A stretch of 64,000 bases of DNA from Marinitoga aeolica (GTDB lineage: Bacteria; Thermotogota; Thermotogae; Petrotogales; Petrotogaceae): contig NZ_CP069362.1 in NCBI RefSeq assembly GCF_029910535.1, positions 124,001 to 188,000 of the forward strand, written 5' to 3'. The notes under the pieces were generated by a model. It was not told the DNA's origin, ran no database searches, and saw nothing but the letters and a program-made list of their open reading frames with translations. Shown one piece after another: positions 27,326 to 35,763 of the stretch. Both the position numbers and the translations under genes were made by a program. The first letter of the stretch is position 1; every line of letters starts with the position of its first letter.

Positions 27326-27931
27326 TTACTTCCTTTCTAATATTACATCTGGAAATTGAATTTCACCAGTATTCTTCCACAATAAATATTTTTCTGTAAT
27401 CTCTGTTGGATTAGGTATTACCTTAGTAAATTCCCAATTTTCGGGTTTATATATATATAATGTAGCATTTTCTAAATTTATTTTCTGATCGCTTAACGAA
27501 AATTCATATTGATTGTTTCCAATTTTCTGAATAAATCCTTTTATTTCTGATCTTTCCACTACATTTATTTTATATCCATCACTTACTGTTACTGTAGATT
27601 GAACACTTATTAATTCAAAATTTCTACCTGTTTTTTTAGTTAAATTTGCAATAAAGTCTTCATATACTTTTCTTTTTTCAGAATCAGGCTTTTTATAACT
27701 GGCTAATAACGTATTATATGATTTTTCATCCTGAGCTTGAACAACAACTTTTGAAAGCATAACTACATTACCATTATCTTTTATATAATAATAATTATCA
27801 TTACCTACTATGTCAAAATTCACTCGAGCATTTTTAGCCATAAATATATTTATAATACTAATACCTGCTATGAATATTAAAGCTATTATGATAAAATTCG
27901 TCGATCCTTTTTTTTGTGGTTTTTCTGACAT
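27326..27931 (-). CDS. Single-pass membrane protein of unknown function
   Basis: 201 residues with one N-terminal membrane helix (about 12-30) after a short basic cytoplasmic start (MSEKPQKKGS), then a predicted extracytoplasmic beta-rich domain of about 165 residues. No cysteine, no catalytic motif. It may belong to a Thermotogota-restricted family such as DUF4897, but this could not be confirmed. AAGGAGGT precedes the ATG. It is the first gene of a two-gene operon and is divergent from trpS. Confidence 0.6.
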   Translation of the reverse strand: MSEKPQKKGSTNFIIIALIFIAGISIINIFMAKNARVNFDIVGNDNYYYIKDNGNVVMLSKVVVQAQDEKSYNTLLASYKKPDSEKRKVYEDFIANLTKKTGRNFELISVQSTVTVSDGYKINVVERSEIKGFIQKIGNNQYEFSLSDQKINLENATLYIYKPENWEFTKVIPNPTEITEKYLLWKNTGEIQFPDVILERK

Positions 27932-27972
27932 TCAAATACCTCCTTGAAATTTTATATTTTCTTATTATATAA

Positions 27973-27989
27973 TACCACAAAATGTGGTA
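27973..27989. promoter_or_regulatory. Perfect inverted repeat in the trpS divergent region
   Basis: TACCACA AAA TGTGGTA, a 7-bp perfect palindrome with a 3-bp spacer, between divergent start codons and beside AT-rich -10-like sequence (TATAATA at 27968-27974). Possible operator; regulator unknown. Confidence 0.4.
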
Positions 27990-28026
27990 AAATTAAAGGA
28001 GTATCTGGAAAAAAGGAGGAGATTAC

Positions 28027-29004
28027 ATGAGAATATTGAGTGGAATGCGTGCAACTGGAAAATTACATTTAGGACATGTTTTAGTTCTAGAAGATTGGAA
28101 AAAACTCCAAGATGAAGGTAACGAAACATTCTTTTTCGTTGCTGATTGGCACGCTTTAACTACCCATAAAGAGGAAAGCCATATAATATATCAATCTACT
28201 CTTGATATAGTGCGAGGTTATTTAGCAGCAGGAATAAATCCAGAAAAATCTGTTATTTTTGTTCAATCTGCTATAAAAGAACATGCTGAACTATACTTAT
28301 TATTTAATATGCTTGTTTCTGTAAGCAGATTAGAAAGGATTCCCACATATAAAGAATTAAAAGAAAATCTGTCAAATAGGGATTTATCGACAGCTGGTTT
28401 TTTAACTTATCCCGTATTACAAACTGCAGATATATTGGTATATAAAGCTACGGGAGTTCCAGTTGGGGAAGATCAATTATATCATATTGAATTAAGTAGA
28501 GAAATTGCAAGAAGATTTAATAATTTATACAAAGAAGTATTTCCTGAACCAAATCCTATTGTTACAAGAATACCAAAACTTCCAGGAACTGATGGAAGGA
28601 AAATGTCCAAGAGTTATGGGAATATTATAATGATAGACGAAACATCGGAAAGTTTAAAGAAAAAAATTATGCCTATGATGACAGATCCTGCAAGAATGAG
28701 AAGAACAGACCCTGGCGATCCAGAAAAATGTCCAGTATGGAATTATCATAAAGCTTTTACTCATAATCAGGAAGAATTAGAATGGGTTGTAAAAGGGTGT
28801 AAATCTGCAGGAATCGGTTGTGTGCAATGTAAAAAAGTATTATTAAAAAACATGGAAGAAAGGCTAAAACCTATCTGGGAAAATTATGAAAAAATTTCAG
28901 ATGAAGATGTGTTAAATGTTATTCATGAAGGAAATAAAAAAGCCTCAGAAGTTGCAAAAAAAACGTTATCAGAAGTTAGGGAGGCTATGAATCTTAGGTG
29001 GTGA
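28027..29004 (+). CDS. trpS: Tryptophan--tRNA ligase
   Basis: Class I aminoacyl-tRNA synthetase charging tRNA-Trp, 325 residues, cytoplasmic. The HIGH-equivalent is HLGH at 14-17 and the KMSKS loop is at 192-196. FFFVADWHAL and PVGEDQLYHIELSREIARRFN belong to the TrpRS catalytic core. AAAAGGAGGAG precedes the ATG. It leads an operon with scpA, scpB and rluB. The cysteines at GCKSAGIGCVQCKK near residue 257-269 could bind a metal, as some TrpRS do. Confidence 0.96.
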   Translation: MRILSGMRATGKLHLGHVLVLEDWKKLQDEGNETFFFVADWHALTTHKEESHIIYQSTLDIVRGYLAAGINPEKSVIFVQSAIKEHAELYLLFNMLVSVSRLERIPTYKELKENLSNRDLSTAGFLTYPVLQTADILVYKATGVPVGEDQLYHIELSREIARRFNNLYKEVFPEPNPIVTRIPKLPGTDGRKMSKSYGNIIMIDETSESLKKKIMPMMTDPARMRRTDPGDPEKCPVWNYHKAFTHNQEELEWVVKGCKSAGIGCVQCKKVLLKNMEERLKPIWENYEKISDEDVLNVIHEGNKKASEVAKKTLSEVREAMNLRW

Positions 29005-29010
29005 AAGTTT

Positions 29011-29688
29011 ATGTTTTCAGATTTAACTATTGAATTGGATATATTTTCTGGTCCTTTTGAAGTTTTGGTTGATTTAATAAAAGAAAAAAAAATACCCGTG
29101 AGATTATTATCTGTTTCAAAAATAGCAGATATTTTCAATAGTTATATTGAAAAAAATTTTGATAATCTTGATGATATTGGAGAATTCTTAAGAATTGCCT
29201 CATATCTAACTTTGTTAAAATCAAAAGAGTTGTTGCCACGTTCTGAAGAGGACAAGGATTTTACAAGACAGCGAAATACCTTATATAATATTATTGAAGA
29301 TTATGAAAAAATTAAAGAAACAATGGAAAGAATTCAAAAGGATTTTGGAAAAAACAATATGAAAAAAGCTATAAAAATAAAAGCTGCAAGATTTGACAAA
29401 AACAAAATTCATGAACAATTAGAGTTTTACATGCACGATTATTTACAAATTCAACGAAAATTAGAAATTTTAAGAGAAAGTTTTACCGTAGAAGAAGCAA
29501 TTGAAGAATTAAAAAATAAAGAAAGATTTACTTTAAAAGAATTATACATTATTTCAAATCAAGAAAGGCTTAAATTCATTGTTTATTTCCTTGCATCTTT
29601 AGTTCTTGTAAGAAATGGACTGCATTATGTAAATGAAAATTATGAATTTATAAAAAATAAGGAAGAGGTGGCAGTAAGTGCAAAATAA
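29011..29688 (+). CDS. scpA: Segregation and condensation protein A
   Basis: Kleisin subunit of the SMC-ScpAB condensin complex, which compacts and segregates chromosomes; 225 residues. The N-terminus IELDIFSGPFEVLVDLIKE and the LRIASYLTLLKSKELLP segment are the kleisin N-terminal signature that binds the SMC neck. A C-terminal winged-helix segment follows. The gene follows trpS after 6 bases and overlaps scpB by 11 bases. Confidence 0.93.
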   Translation: MFSDLTIELDIFSGPFEVLVDLIKEKKIPVRLLSVSKIADIFNSYIEKNFDNLDDIGEFLRIASYLTLLKSKELLPRSEEDKDFTRQRNTLYNIIEDYEKIKETMERIQKDFGKNNMKKAIKIKAARFDKNKIHEQLEFYMHDYLQIQRKLEILRESFTVEEAIEELKNKERFTLKELYIISNQERLKFIVYFLASLVLVRNGLHYVNENYEFIKNKEEVAVSAK

Positions 29689-30208
29689 GCATCTTATGCC
29701 TATTATCGAAGCAATGTTATTTTCAAAACCAACAGGATTTAGTTCTAAAGAAATCGCTGAAAAATTAAATGAAACAGAAGAAAAAGTTAATACAATATTA
29801 ATAGATATATGGGAACATTATAATTCTGAAATACATGGTATAGAACTAGAAAATTTTGAAGGAAAATATAGATTTACAATAAAAAATGAAATTAAATCTA
29901 TTTTAAATCCCAAACCAAGAACTTTTTCTCTTACAGAATCTCAATTTGAAATATTAGCTATATTATTGTTAAACGGTCCTTCTTCTACAACAGAAATAGA
30001 GAAATCACGAGGAAAATCTTCCTATCATCAAATAAAAAAATTAATGGAAATGGGATTGGTTATAAAAAAGAAAAAAGAAAATACTAAAAATCGTTATTTA
30101 TATGATTTATCTGAAATGTTTTTTGAATTATTACCAGAAAAAACTATAAATGAATTAAGAGGTGCTAAAATTGATAAAGCTTCAAACGTTTCTCCAAAAG
30201 ATAGGTGA
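29678..30208 (+). CDS. scpB: Segregation and condensation protein B
   Basis: Winged-helix partner of ScpA in the SMC complex, 176 residues. The start MPIIEAMLFSKP and two tandem winged-helix domains (about 1-85 and 90-165, second with SSYHQIKKLMEMGLVIKKK) fit the family. The GTG start overlaps the scpA end. The gene overlaps rluB by 38 bases from the rluB TTG, a common Thermotogota/Firmicutes arrangement (scpA-scpB-rluB). Confidence 0.9.
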   Translation: MQNKHLMPIIEAMLFSKPTGFSSKEIAEKLNETEEKVNTILIDIWEHYNSEIHGIELENFEGKYRFTIKNEIKSILNPKPRTFSLTESQFEILAILLLNGPSSTTEIEKSRGKSSYHQIKKLMEMGLVIKKKKENTKNRYLYDLSEMFFELLPEKTINELRGAKIDKASNVSPKDR

Positions 30209-30917
30209 AGGGTCTAGAAGAGAAATTGGAAATTTAATTGTATCAGGAAAAGTTAAAGTTAATGGTGAAGTTATTAGAGAACCGTGGTTTAAGGTTGTTG
30301 AAGAAGATATTATAGAAATATATGATAAAAAAATCCATGTGAAAGATAAAATTCAAGAAACAGAAAATTATGTATATTATTTAATTCATAAACCTGTGGG
30401 GTATTTATCTGCATTAAAAGATGATAGGGGAAGAAAAACTATTACAGACTTAATAAAAGGGAAAATAAATGAGCACGTTTTTCATGTTGGAAGATTGGAT
30501 TATAATACTTCTGGTTTAATGTTGCTTACAAATGATGGTGATTTAGCTAATATGCTTCTTCATCCAAAAAGAAAAATATATAAAACATATAAAGCTTTGA
30601 TTAATAAGCATATAAAAGAAAAGGATTTAAAAAAATTAGAAGATGGGTTAGTTATTGAAGGTGGATATAAAACTCAACCTGCAAAAATAGAAAAAGTGCA
30701 AAAAAAAGGTAAATATTCCGAGGTTACTCTCAGCATTCATGAAGGGAAAAAACGCCAGGTTAGACTTATGTTTAAAGCTCTTGGATTTAATGTTTTAAAG
30801 CTTAAAAGAATTAAATTTGGCCCCTGGTCTATAGATGAAGTAAGAAATCCTGGAGATATTAAAAAGCTTGATACAAAGGAAATTGAAATATTTAAAAAAT
30901 ACTTAAAAGGAAGCTAA
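30171..30917 (+). CDS. rluB: 23S rRNA pseudouridine synthase RluB-like
   Basis: RsuA/RluB-family pseudouridine synthase, 248 residues from TTG 30171; a GTG at 30162 is possible but overlaps the RBS AAGAGGTG (30157-30164). An N-terminal S4 RNA-binding domain (about 1-55) is followed by the catalytic domain with D110 in GRLDYNTSGL. The C-terminal SEVTLSIHEGKKRQVRLMF is typical. Its stop codon lies in the loop of the terminator hairpin that is duplicated around repeat copy B. Confidence 0.92.
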   Translation: MIKLQTFLQKIGEGSRREIGNLIVSGKVKVNGEVIREPWFKVVEEDIIEIYDKKIHVKDKIQETENYVYYLIHKPVGYLSALKDDRGRKTITDLIKGKINEHVFHVGRLDYNTSGLMLLTNDGDLANMLLHPKRKIYKTYKALINKHIKEKDLKKLEDGLVIEGGYKTQPAKIEKVQKKGKYSEVTLSIHEGKKRQVRLMFKALGFNVLKLKRIKFGPWSIDEVRNPGDIKKLDTKEIEIFKKYLKGS

Positions 30918-30927
30918 TGCTTCCTTT
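30907..30927 (+). terminator. rluB terminator, first copy (left flank of repeat B)
   Basis: Stem AAGGAAGC / GCTTCCTT around the rluB stop, followed by a short T run. An exact 21-bp copy is at 31160-31180 on the other side of repeat B. Confidence 0.85.
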
Positions 30928-30932
30928 AGTTT

Positions 30933-31158
30933 TAGACAAAGTACAAAATAAAATAATCAAAATAATATTCGCTCATCCAGTGAAAATTCTTATTCCTCAA
31001 AAATGCTCATTCTTGCCTGTCGCTCAAACTCACATCCATGTTCGGTTTCGCTCAATTTTGCATCCATGCAAAATTGTCAGGCTCCATTCACATTTTTTCG
31101 GGAATTTCCAAGGATTCTCTCATATTATTTTTTCATATTTTATTTTGACAGCAGTCTG
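30933..31158 (+). repeat. Fold-back repeat copy B, between rluB and glgB
   Basis: 226 bp running from TAGACAAAGTAC to CAGTCTG. The ends pair (CAAAATAAAATA / TATTTTATTTTG), then GAAAATTC-type arms, then AAAAATG / CATTTTT, GCCTG / CAGGC, and an inner hairpin CAATTTTGCAT / ATGCAAAATTG with a CC loop. Exact 21-bp copies of the local terminator abut both sides (30907, 31160). Same orientation relative to the upstream gene as copies A, C and D. Fills most of the 364-base gap before glgB. Confidence 0.88.
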
Positions 31159-31159
31159 G

Positions 31160-31180
31160 AAGGAAGCTAATGCTTCCTTT
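31160..31180 (+). terminator. rluB terminator, second copy (right flank of repeat B)
   Basis: Exact 21-bp duplicate of 30907-30927 with a longer T run after it. The pair looks like a target-site duplication made by the repeat. Confidence 0.85.
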
Positions 31181-31193
31181 TTTATTATTCCCC

Positions 31194-31221
31194 TTGACAG
31201 ATGAATTTTTTGTGTTATAAT
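31194..31221 (+). promoter_or_regulatory. Consensus promoter of glgB
   Basis: TTGACA (31194-31199) and TATAAT (31216-31221) separated by 16 bases, just right of the duplicated terminator. Leader of about 55 bases to the start codon. Confidence 0.8.
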
Positions 31222-31281
31222 TAAATAAAAGCAATAAAGTTTAAAAATCTCTTTTTTTTACACATATTCGGGGGTGATGAC

Positions 31282-33480
31282 ATGGGTACTATGTTAAATG
31301 AAGAAATGATAAAAATTGTAAACGCGGAACATTTTGATCCATTTTCTGTCTTAGGCATTCATAAATTAAATGAAAGTGAAATTGTTATTAGAACATTTCA
31401 CCCTTTTGCTGAAAGTATTGAAATAGTTAATCTTGACACAAAAACTAAAAGAAAATACAAAATGAATAAAATTCATCCTGATGGATTATTTGAAAGAGTT
31501 TTAAAAAGAAAAACTTTCTTTAAATATGAATTTTTATATACTGATAAAGAAAATAATAAATGGTCTTCACGCGATCCATATAGTTTTTTACCAGTATTAA
31601 CAGACTATGATTTATATCTTTTTAATGAAGGAAATAATCATAAAATTTATGAAAAATTAGGTGCTCATCCTATGAAAATTGATGGGGTTGAAGGTACATA
31701 TTTTGCAGTTTGGGCTCCTAATGCTAAAAGAGTTAGTGTAGTTGGAAGCTTTAACAATTGGGATGGAAGAGTTCACCAAATGAGAGTTCTTGGTTCATCA
31801 GGAGTTTGGGAAATTTTTATACCTCTTGTTCAAGAAGGTGATTTATATAAATTTGAAATAAAAACAAAAGATGGAAATATTCTTTTAAAATCTGATCCTT
31901 ATGCTTTTTATACAGAATTAAGACCTAAAAATGCCTCTATTGTTTATAATTTTCATAATAAATATGAATGGAAAGATCAAAAGTGGTTGGATAAAAGAAG
32001 AGAAACTAATTGGTTTGAAAAACCTATTTCTATATATGAAGTTCATTTAGGATCATGGAAGAAAAAGGATGACGGGTTTTTAAATTATAAAGAATTAGCT
32101 CATGAACTTGTAGAATATGTGAAAGAACATAATTATACCCATATTGAAATACTGCCTATTTTAGAACACCCATTAGATGAATCATGGGGATATCAGGTAA
32201 CTGGATATTTTTCACCTACAAGCCGATATGGGAAACCTGAAGATTTTATGTATTTTGTAGATTATATGCATCAAAATAATATAGGGGTCATTTTAGACTG
32301 GGTACCTGGACATTTTCCAAAAGACGCTCATGGTTTAGGGAAATTTGATGGAACCGCCTTGTATGAACACATGGATCCAAGATTAGGGGAACATCCAGAT
32401 TGGGGCACATATATTTTTAATTATGGTAGAAATGAAGTTAGAAATTTCTTAATATCCAATGCGTTATACTGGCTTGATAAATTTCACATAGATGGTTTGA
32501 GAGTTGACGCTGTAGCTTCAATGTTATATCTTGATTTTAGCAGAAAAGATGGCGAATGGGTTCCAAATGTTTTTGGAGGAAGGGAAAATTTAGAAGCTAT
32601 TGAATTTTTGAAATATTTTAACACTGTTACCCATCAATATTTTCCTGGAATTTTAACTATAGCAGAAGAATCCACAGCATGGCCTGGGGTTTCAAAACCT
32701 GTAGATTTTGGTGGTCTTGGATTTTCAATGAAATGGAACATGGGGTGGATGAACGATTCTTTACGTTATATTTCTAAAGATCCATTATACAGAAAACATC
32801 ATCAAAATGATCTAACCTTTTCTATGGTTTATGCTTTTGCAGAAAATTATATTCTTGTTTTATCACATGATGAAGTTGTTCATGGTAAAGGCTCTATGAT
32901 TAACAAAATGCCTGGTGATTATTGGCAGAAATTTGCAAATTTAAGATTGTTTTATTCTTATATGTTTGCTCATCCTGGAAAAAAATTGTTATTTATGGGG
33001 AATGATATAGCTCAATTTAATGAATGGAGCTGTAAAAAATCTTTAGACTGGAATTTATTAGATTTTGATTCCCATAGAAAAATGCTTCAATTAATTACCG
33101 ATTTAAATAAGTTATATATTGAAAATCCTGCTTTGTACGAACTTGATCATAGCCCAGATGGTTTTGAATGGATAGATTATAATGATGCTGAAAATAGTGT
33201 TATTTCATTTATAAGGAAAGGTAAAAACGCTGATGAATTAATAGTTGGAGTGTTTAATTTTACACCAGTAGTTAGATATAATTATAGAATCGGAGTTCCA
33301 AGAGAAGGATTTTATAAAGAAATATTAAATACTGATTCTGAAATTTATTGGGGAAGCAATATTGGAAATATGGGTGGATTATATGCAGAAAAAATCCCAT
33401 TTCACGGCAGAGATTATTCTATAAACTTAACGTTACCTCCACTTGCGGGAATGTATTTTAAATGGCAACCTAAAAAATAA
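31282..33480 (+). CDS. glgB: 1,4-alpha-glucan branching enzyme
   Basis: GH13 glycogen branching enzyme, 732 residues, cytoplasmic. Two N-terminal beta domains (CBM48 [20 protein letters not shown] near 140) precede the barrel. The catalytic triad aligns with the E. coli residues: D409 (LRVDAVAS), E462 (AEES) and D530 (SHDEVVHGK). GGGGTGATG precedes the ATG. It has its own strong promoter and a terminator at 33486, so it is transcribed alone. glgP lies 28 kb away. Confidence 0.96.
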   Translation: MGTMLNEEMIKIVNAEHFDPFSVLGIHKLNESEIVIRTFHPFAESIEIVNLDTKTKRKYKMNKIHPDGLFERVLKRKTFFKYEFLYTDKENNKWSSRDPYSFLPVLTDYDLYLFNEGNNHKIYEKLGAHPMKIDGVEGTYFAVWAPNAKRVSVVGSFNNWDGRVHQMRVLGSSGVWEIFIPLVQEGDLYKFEIKTKDGNILLKSDPYAFYTELRPKNASIVYNFHNKYEWKDQKWLDKRRETNWFEKPISIYEVHLGSWKKKDDGFLNYKELAHELVEYVKEHNYTHIEILPILEHPLDESWGYQVTGYFSPTSRYGKPEDFMYFVDYMHQNNIGVILDWVPGHFPKDAHGLGKFDGTALYEHMDPRLGEHPDWGTYIFNYGRNEVRNFLISNALYWLDKFHIDGLRVDAVASMLYLDFSRKDGEWVPNVFGGRENLEAIEFLKYFNTVTHQYFPGILTIAEESTAWPGVSKPVDFGGLGFSMKWNMGWMNDSLRYISKDPLYRKHHQNDLTFSMVYAFAENYILVLSHDEVVHGKGSMINKMPGDYWQKFANLRLFYSYMFAHPGKKLLFMGNDIAQFNEWSCKKSLDWNLLDFDSHRKMLQLITDLNKLYIENPALYELDHSPDGFEWIDYNDAENSVISFIRKGKNADELIVGVFNFTPVVRYNYRIGVPREGFYKEILNTDSEIYWGSNIGNMGGLYAEKIPFHGRDYSINLTLPPLAGMYFKWQPKK

Positions 33481-33485
33481 TAGCT

Positions 33486-33507
33486 AAAGCTCCCATACGG
33501 GAGCTTT
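33486..33507 (+). terminator. glgB terminator
   Basis: Perfect 9-bp stem AAAGCTCCC / GGGAGCTTT with loop ATAC, 5 bases after the glgB stop. Works for either strand with weak T tails. Confidence 0.85.
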
Positions 33508-33584
33508 GTTATATTGTTTCTACATAATCTCCACTATAGCTTATTAAAGAAAACCTGAAAATTCAAAAATTAAGTAAAAAGTTC

Positions 33585-34847
33585 TTATAATTTCTCACCA
33601 ACTAATAAAATCATTAAATCATTTACATTTGTACCTGTAGGGCCTAATTTTAATAATGCATTTGCTTCTTTTAATCCATTATAAGTATCATTATTTTCTA
33701 AAAAAACTAATGGATCTATTACCTTTTTTCTAAGACTTAAAATTGTGTTACCATCAACAATGCCACCAGCAGCATCAGTTGGTCCATCTGTTCCATCAGT
33801 TCCAATAGAAGCAAAAACTATATTATTTAATCCTTCTACTTCTAAAGCAAAAGAATATGCTAATTCCTGATTTCTTCCACCTAAGCCATTTCCTTTTACG
33901 CTTACAACTGTTTCGCCACCTGCAATTATTGCGCATGGTTTCTTTATTGGATTATCTGATTTTAATTCCTCTAAAGCTATATTTGCAAAAAACTTTCCGG
34001 CTTCTTTAGCTTCACAATTCAATGTTGTTGTTAATAATAATGTATTATATCCCAACTCTTTAGCTTTATTTATTGCTGAATCACATGCTACTTTTACACT
34101 ACCAATTATTATATGCTGAGCATTTGATATATTTTTTGGTGTTTCTTTCTCCAGAGCTTTCTTGAGGTTCTCATTCATTTTAATATCATATCTTTTCATT
34201 ATTTCTAAAACTTTTTCTGTAGTTATTTCATCTTTATAAGTAGGGCCAGATGCTATACTATCTAGTCTATCTCCTAAAACATCTGAAAGAACTAATGCAT
34301 AAATTTTTTTGGGGTATGCCAGTTCAGCAAGTTTACCTCCTTTTACTTTTGATAATCTTTTTCTTATAGCATTTATTTCTGTAATATCTGCACCTGATCT
34401 TAAAAGCTGATCTGTAATATCTTGTAAATCTTCTAATGTTATTCTTTCTTCAGGCAATTCGAATAAAGCTGATCCACCACCAGAAATTAAAAATAATATG
34501 CCATATTCATCATTCAAATTCTCTATTAATTCAAGAGCTTTCTCTGTCGCTCTAATTGAATTTTCGTCTGGAATTGGATGCCCAGCTTCATAAATTTCAA
34601 TATCTTCAATATTTCCCTGACTATGATAATATTTTGTAATAACTATACCATTTTTTATTTTTCCTTTTAGTTCTTCTTTAGCAGCATTGGCCATTCTCCA
34701 TGCTGCTTTTCCAATAGAAAGAAGAAATAATTTTTCTTCTTTAATATTTAATTTTTTCAAATTACTTTTTACAGCATTTTCTGGTAAAACAGATTCAATA
34801 GAATAATCAATTATTTCTTTTAAATCACCTATTAAAATCTTACTCAC
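33585..34847 (-). CDS. Glycerate 2-kinase (MOFRL/GckA type)
   Basis: 420-residue cytoplasmic kinase of the GckA/MOFRL family, converting glycerate to 2-phosphoglycerate with ATP. Conserved blocks include LLSIGKAAWRMANAA, EAGHPIPDENSIRAT, LISGGGSALFELP, ALVLSDVLGDRLDSIASGP and the C-terminal MOFRL stretch (SIGTDGTDGPTDAAGGIVD). Starts at ATG after GGAG. It lies downstream of the lytic transglycosylase gene, separated by repeat copy C. Confidence 0.93.
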   Translation of the reverse strand: MSKILIGDLKEIIDYSIESVLPENAVKSNLKKLNIKEEKLFLLSIGKAAWRMANAAKEELKGKIKNGIVITKYYHSQGNIEDIEIYEAGHPIPDENSIRATEKALELIENLNDEYGILFLISGGGSALFELPEERITLEDLQDITDQLLRSGADITEINAIRKRLSKVKGGKLAELAYPKKIYALVLSDVLGDRLDSIASGPTYKDEITTEKVLEIMKRYDIKMNENLKKALEKETPKNISNAQHIIIGSVKVACDSAINKAKELGYNTLLLTTTLNCEAKEAGKFFANIALEELKSDNPIKKPCAIIAGGETVVSVKGNGLGGRNQELAYSFALEVEGLNNIVFASIGTDGTDGPTDAAGGIVDGNTILSLRKKVIDPLVFLENNDTYNGLKEANALLKLGPTGTNVNDLMILLVGEKL

Positions 34848-34885
34848 TCCTTTCCACTTTATAATTTTATTATAACATATATATA

Positions 34886-34914
34886 AAAGGAATCGCTATG
34901 TGATTCCTTTTATA
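34886..34914 (-). terminator. Terminator copy on glycerate-kinase side of repeat C
   Basis: Stem AAAGGAATCGC / GATTCCTTT-type hairpin with flanking TATA. It repeats 35142-35170 with 28 of 29 bases identical (T at 34901, C at 35157). Confidence 0.85.
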
Positions 34915-34917
34915 CTG

Positions 34918-35134
34918 TTGACAAAATAAAATATGAAAAAATAATATGAGAGAATCCTTGAAAATTCCTGAAAAAATATGAATGAAGCCGGATAAAATCA
35001 CATGGATGTGATTTTAAGCGAAGCCAATCAGGATGTGCGTCTGAGAGCCCGGCGAGAATGAATATTTTTGAGGATTAGAATTTTCACCGGATGAACGAAT
35101 ATTATTTTAAATATTTTATTTTGTACTTTGTCTA
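34918..35134 (-). repeat. Fold-back repeat copy C, between lytic transglycosylase and glycerate kinase
   Basis: 217-bp core from TTGACAAAATAAAATATG to GTACTTTGTCTA (minus orientation TAGACAAAGTAC...). The inner hairpin is TAAAATCACAT / ATGTGATTTTA where copies A, B and D have CAATTTTGCAT / ATGCAAAATTG. P4 is GCCGG / CCGGC where B and D have GCCTG / CAGGC. All these differences are paired. Near-identical 29-bp terminator copies flank it. It fills most of the 318-base gap. Confidence 0.88.
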
Positions 35135-35141
35135 CAAACTG

Positions 35142-35170
35142 AAAGGAATCGCTATGCGATTCCTTTTATA
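35142..35170 (-). terminator. Terminator of the lytic transglycosylase gene (gene-side flank of repeat C)
   Basis: Hairpin GGAATCGC / GCGATTCC with T-rich arms, overlapping the stop codon (35166-35168). This is the functional terminator position; its duplicate is at 34886. Confidence 0.85.
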
Positions 35171-35756
35171 TTATTGGATATTCTATGGTTATTTGAGCTA
35201 TTTTATATACTACTTTATCAAGATAATACGAATTTCCTCCACCATTATACCATCCTATTGCATGTGTAATATCACCATGTAATTCTTCTAAATAATAAAG
35301 ATAAGCTGTTCCAACTAAAACATTATATTTCGGGTCATATAATAATCTATCTTTTATCCATTTCAAATCAAGTTTATCATATCCATATTTTTTAAATTTA
35401 TCAATATACATCTCTACAATATATTTTGCTGTTTCTGGTCTAATTTGCATATATCCAACTTCACCATATGAGCCTATCACATTTCTAAAACTGGTTTCTA
35501 TATCCATAATTGAGGTTATTAATAATGGAGATATACCAAATTCTTTTGATGCTGTTAAGACACTTTCAGCTAATAACACCTTTCTTTCCGGTTTCAATTC
35601 TTTACCTGTTGTAAGTTTATATTCCCTGTTCATAAAATCCATTAAAAATAATTTAATATTCGTTTCATTGGTTAAATTATAACCTTTAACTTCTCCATAA
35701 GTGATTACGGATAAAAATACCATTAATATTAAAATATACTTTCTTATATGCACCAC
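35166..35756 (-). CDS. Lytic murein transglycosylase (SLT domain)
   Basis: 196 residues. A signal peptide (about 1-22, ILILMVFLSVITYGE) exports a goose-lysozyme-like SLT domain. The catalytic glutamate is in SIMDIETSF near residue 70, followed by GEVGYMQIRPETAKY and AIGWYNGGG, the SLT motifs. It would cleave peptidoglycan in the periplasm. The start is uncertain: the two GTG codons at 35756 and 35753 sit almost on top of GGAGG. Stop overlaps the duplicated terminator. Confidence 0.87.
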   Translation of the reverse strand: MVHIRKYILILMVFLSVITYGEVKGYNLTNETNIKLFLMDFMNREYKLTTGKELKPERKVLLAESVLTASKEFGISPLLITSIMDIETSFRNVIGSYGEVGYMQIRPETAKYIVEMYIDKFKKYGYDKLDLKWIKDRLLYDPKYNVLVGTAYLYYLEELHGDITHAIGWYNGGGNSYYLDKVVYKIAQITIEYPII

Positions 35757-35763
35757 CTCCGTG

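Noticed and set aside
30917-31204. 95-residue open frame inside repeat copy B
   Set aside because: It reads through the fold-back repeat and the duplicated terminator; a similar frame in copy D (59403-59624) shares a THIHVRFRSILHPCKIVR-like stretch only because the repeat DNA is shared. No RBS or protein features. Not a gene.
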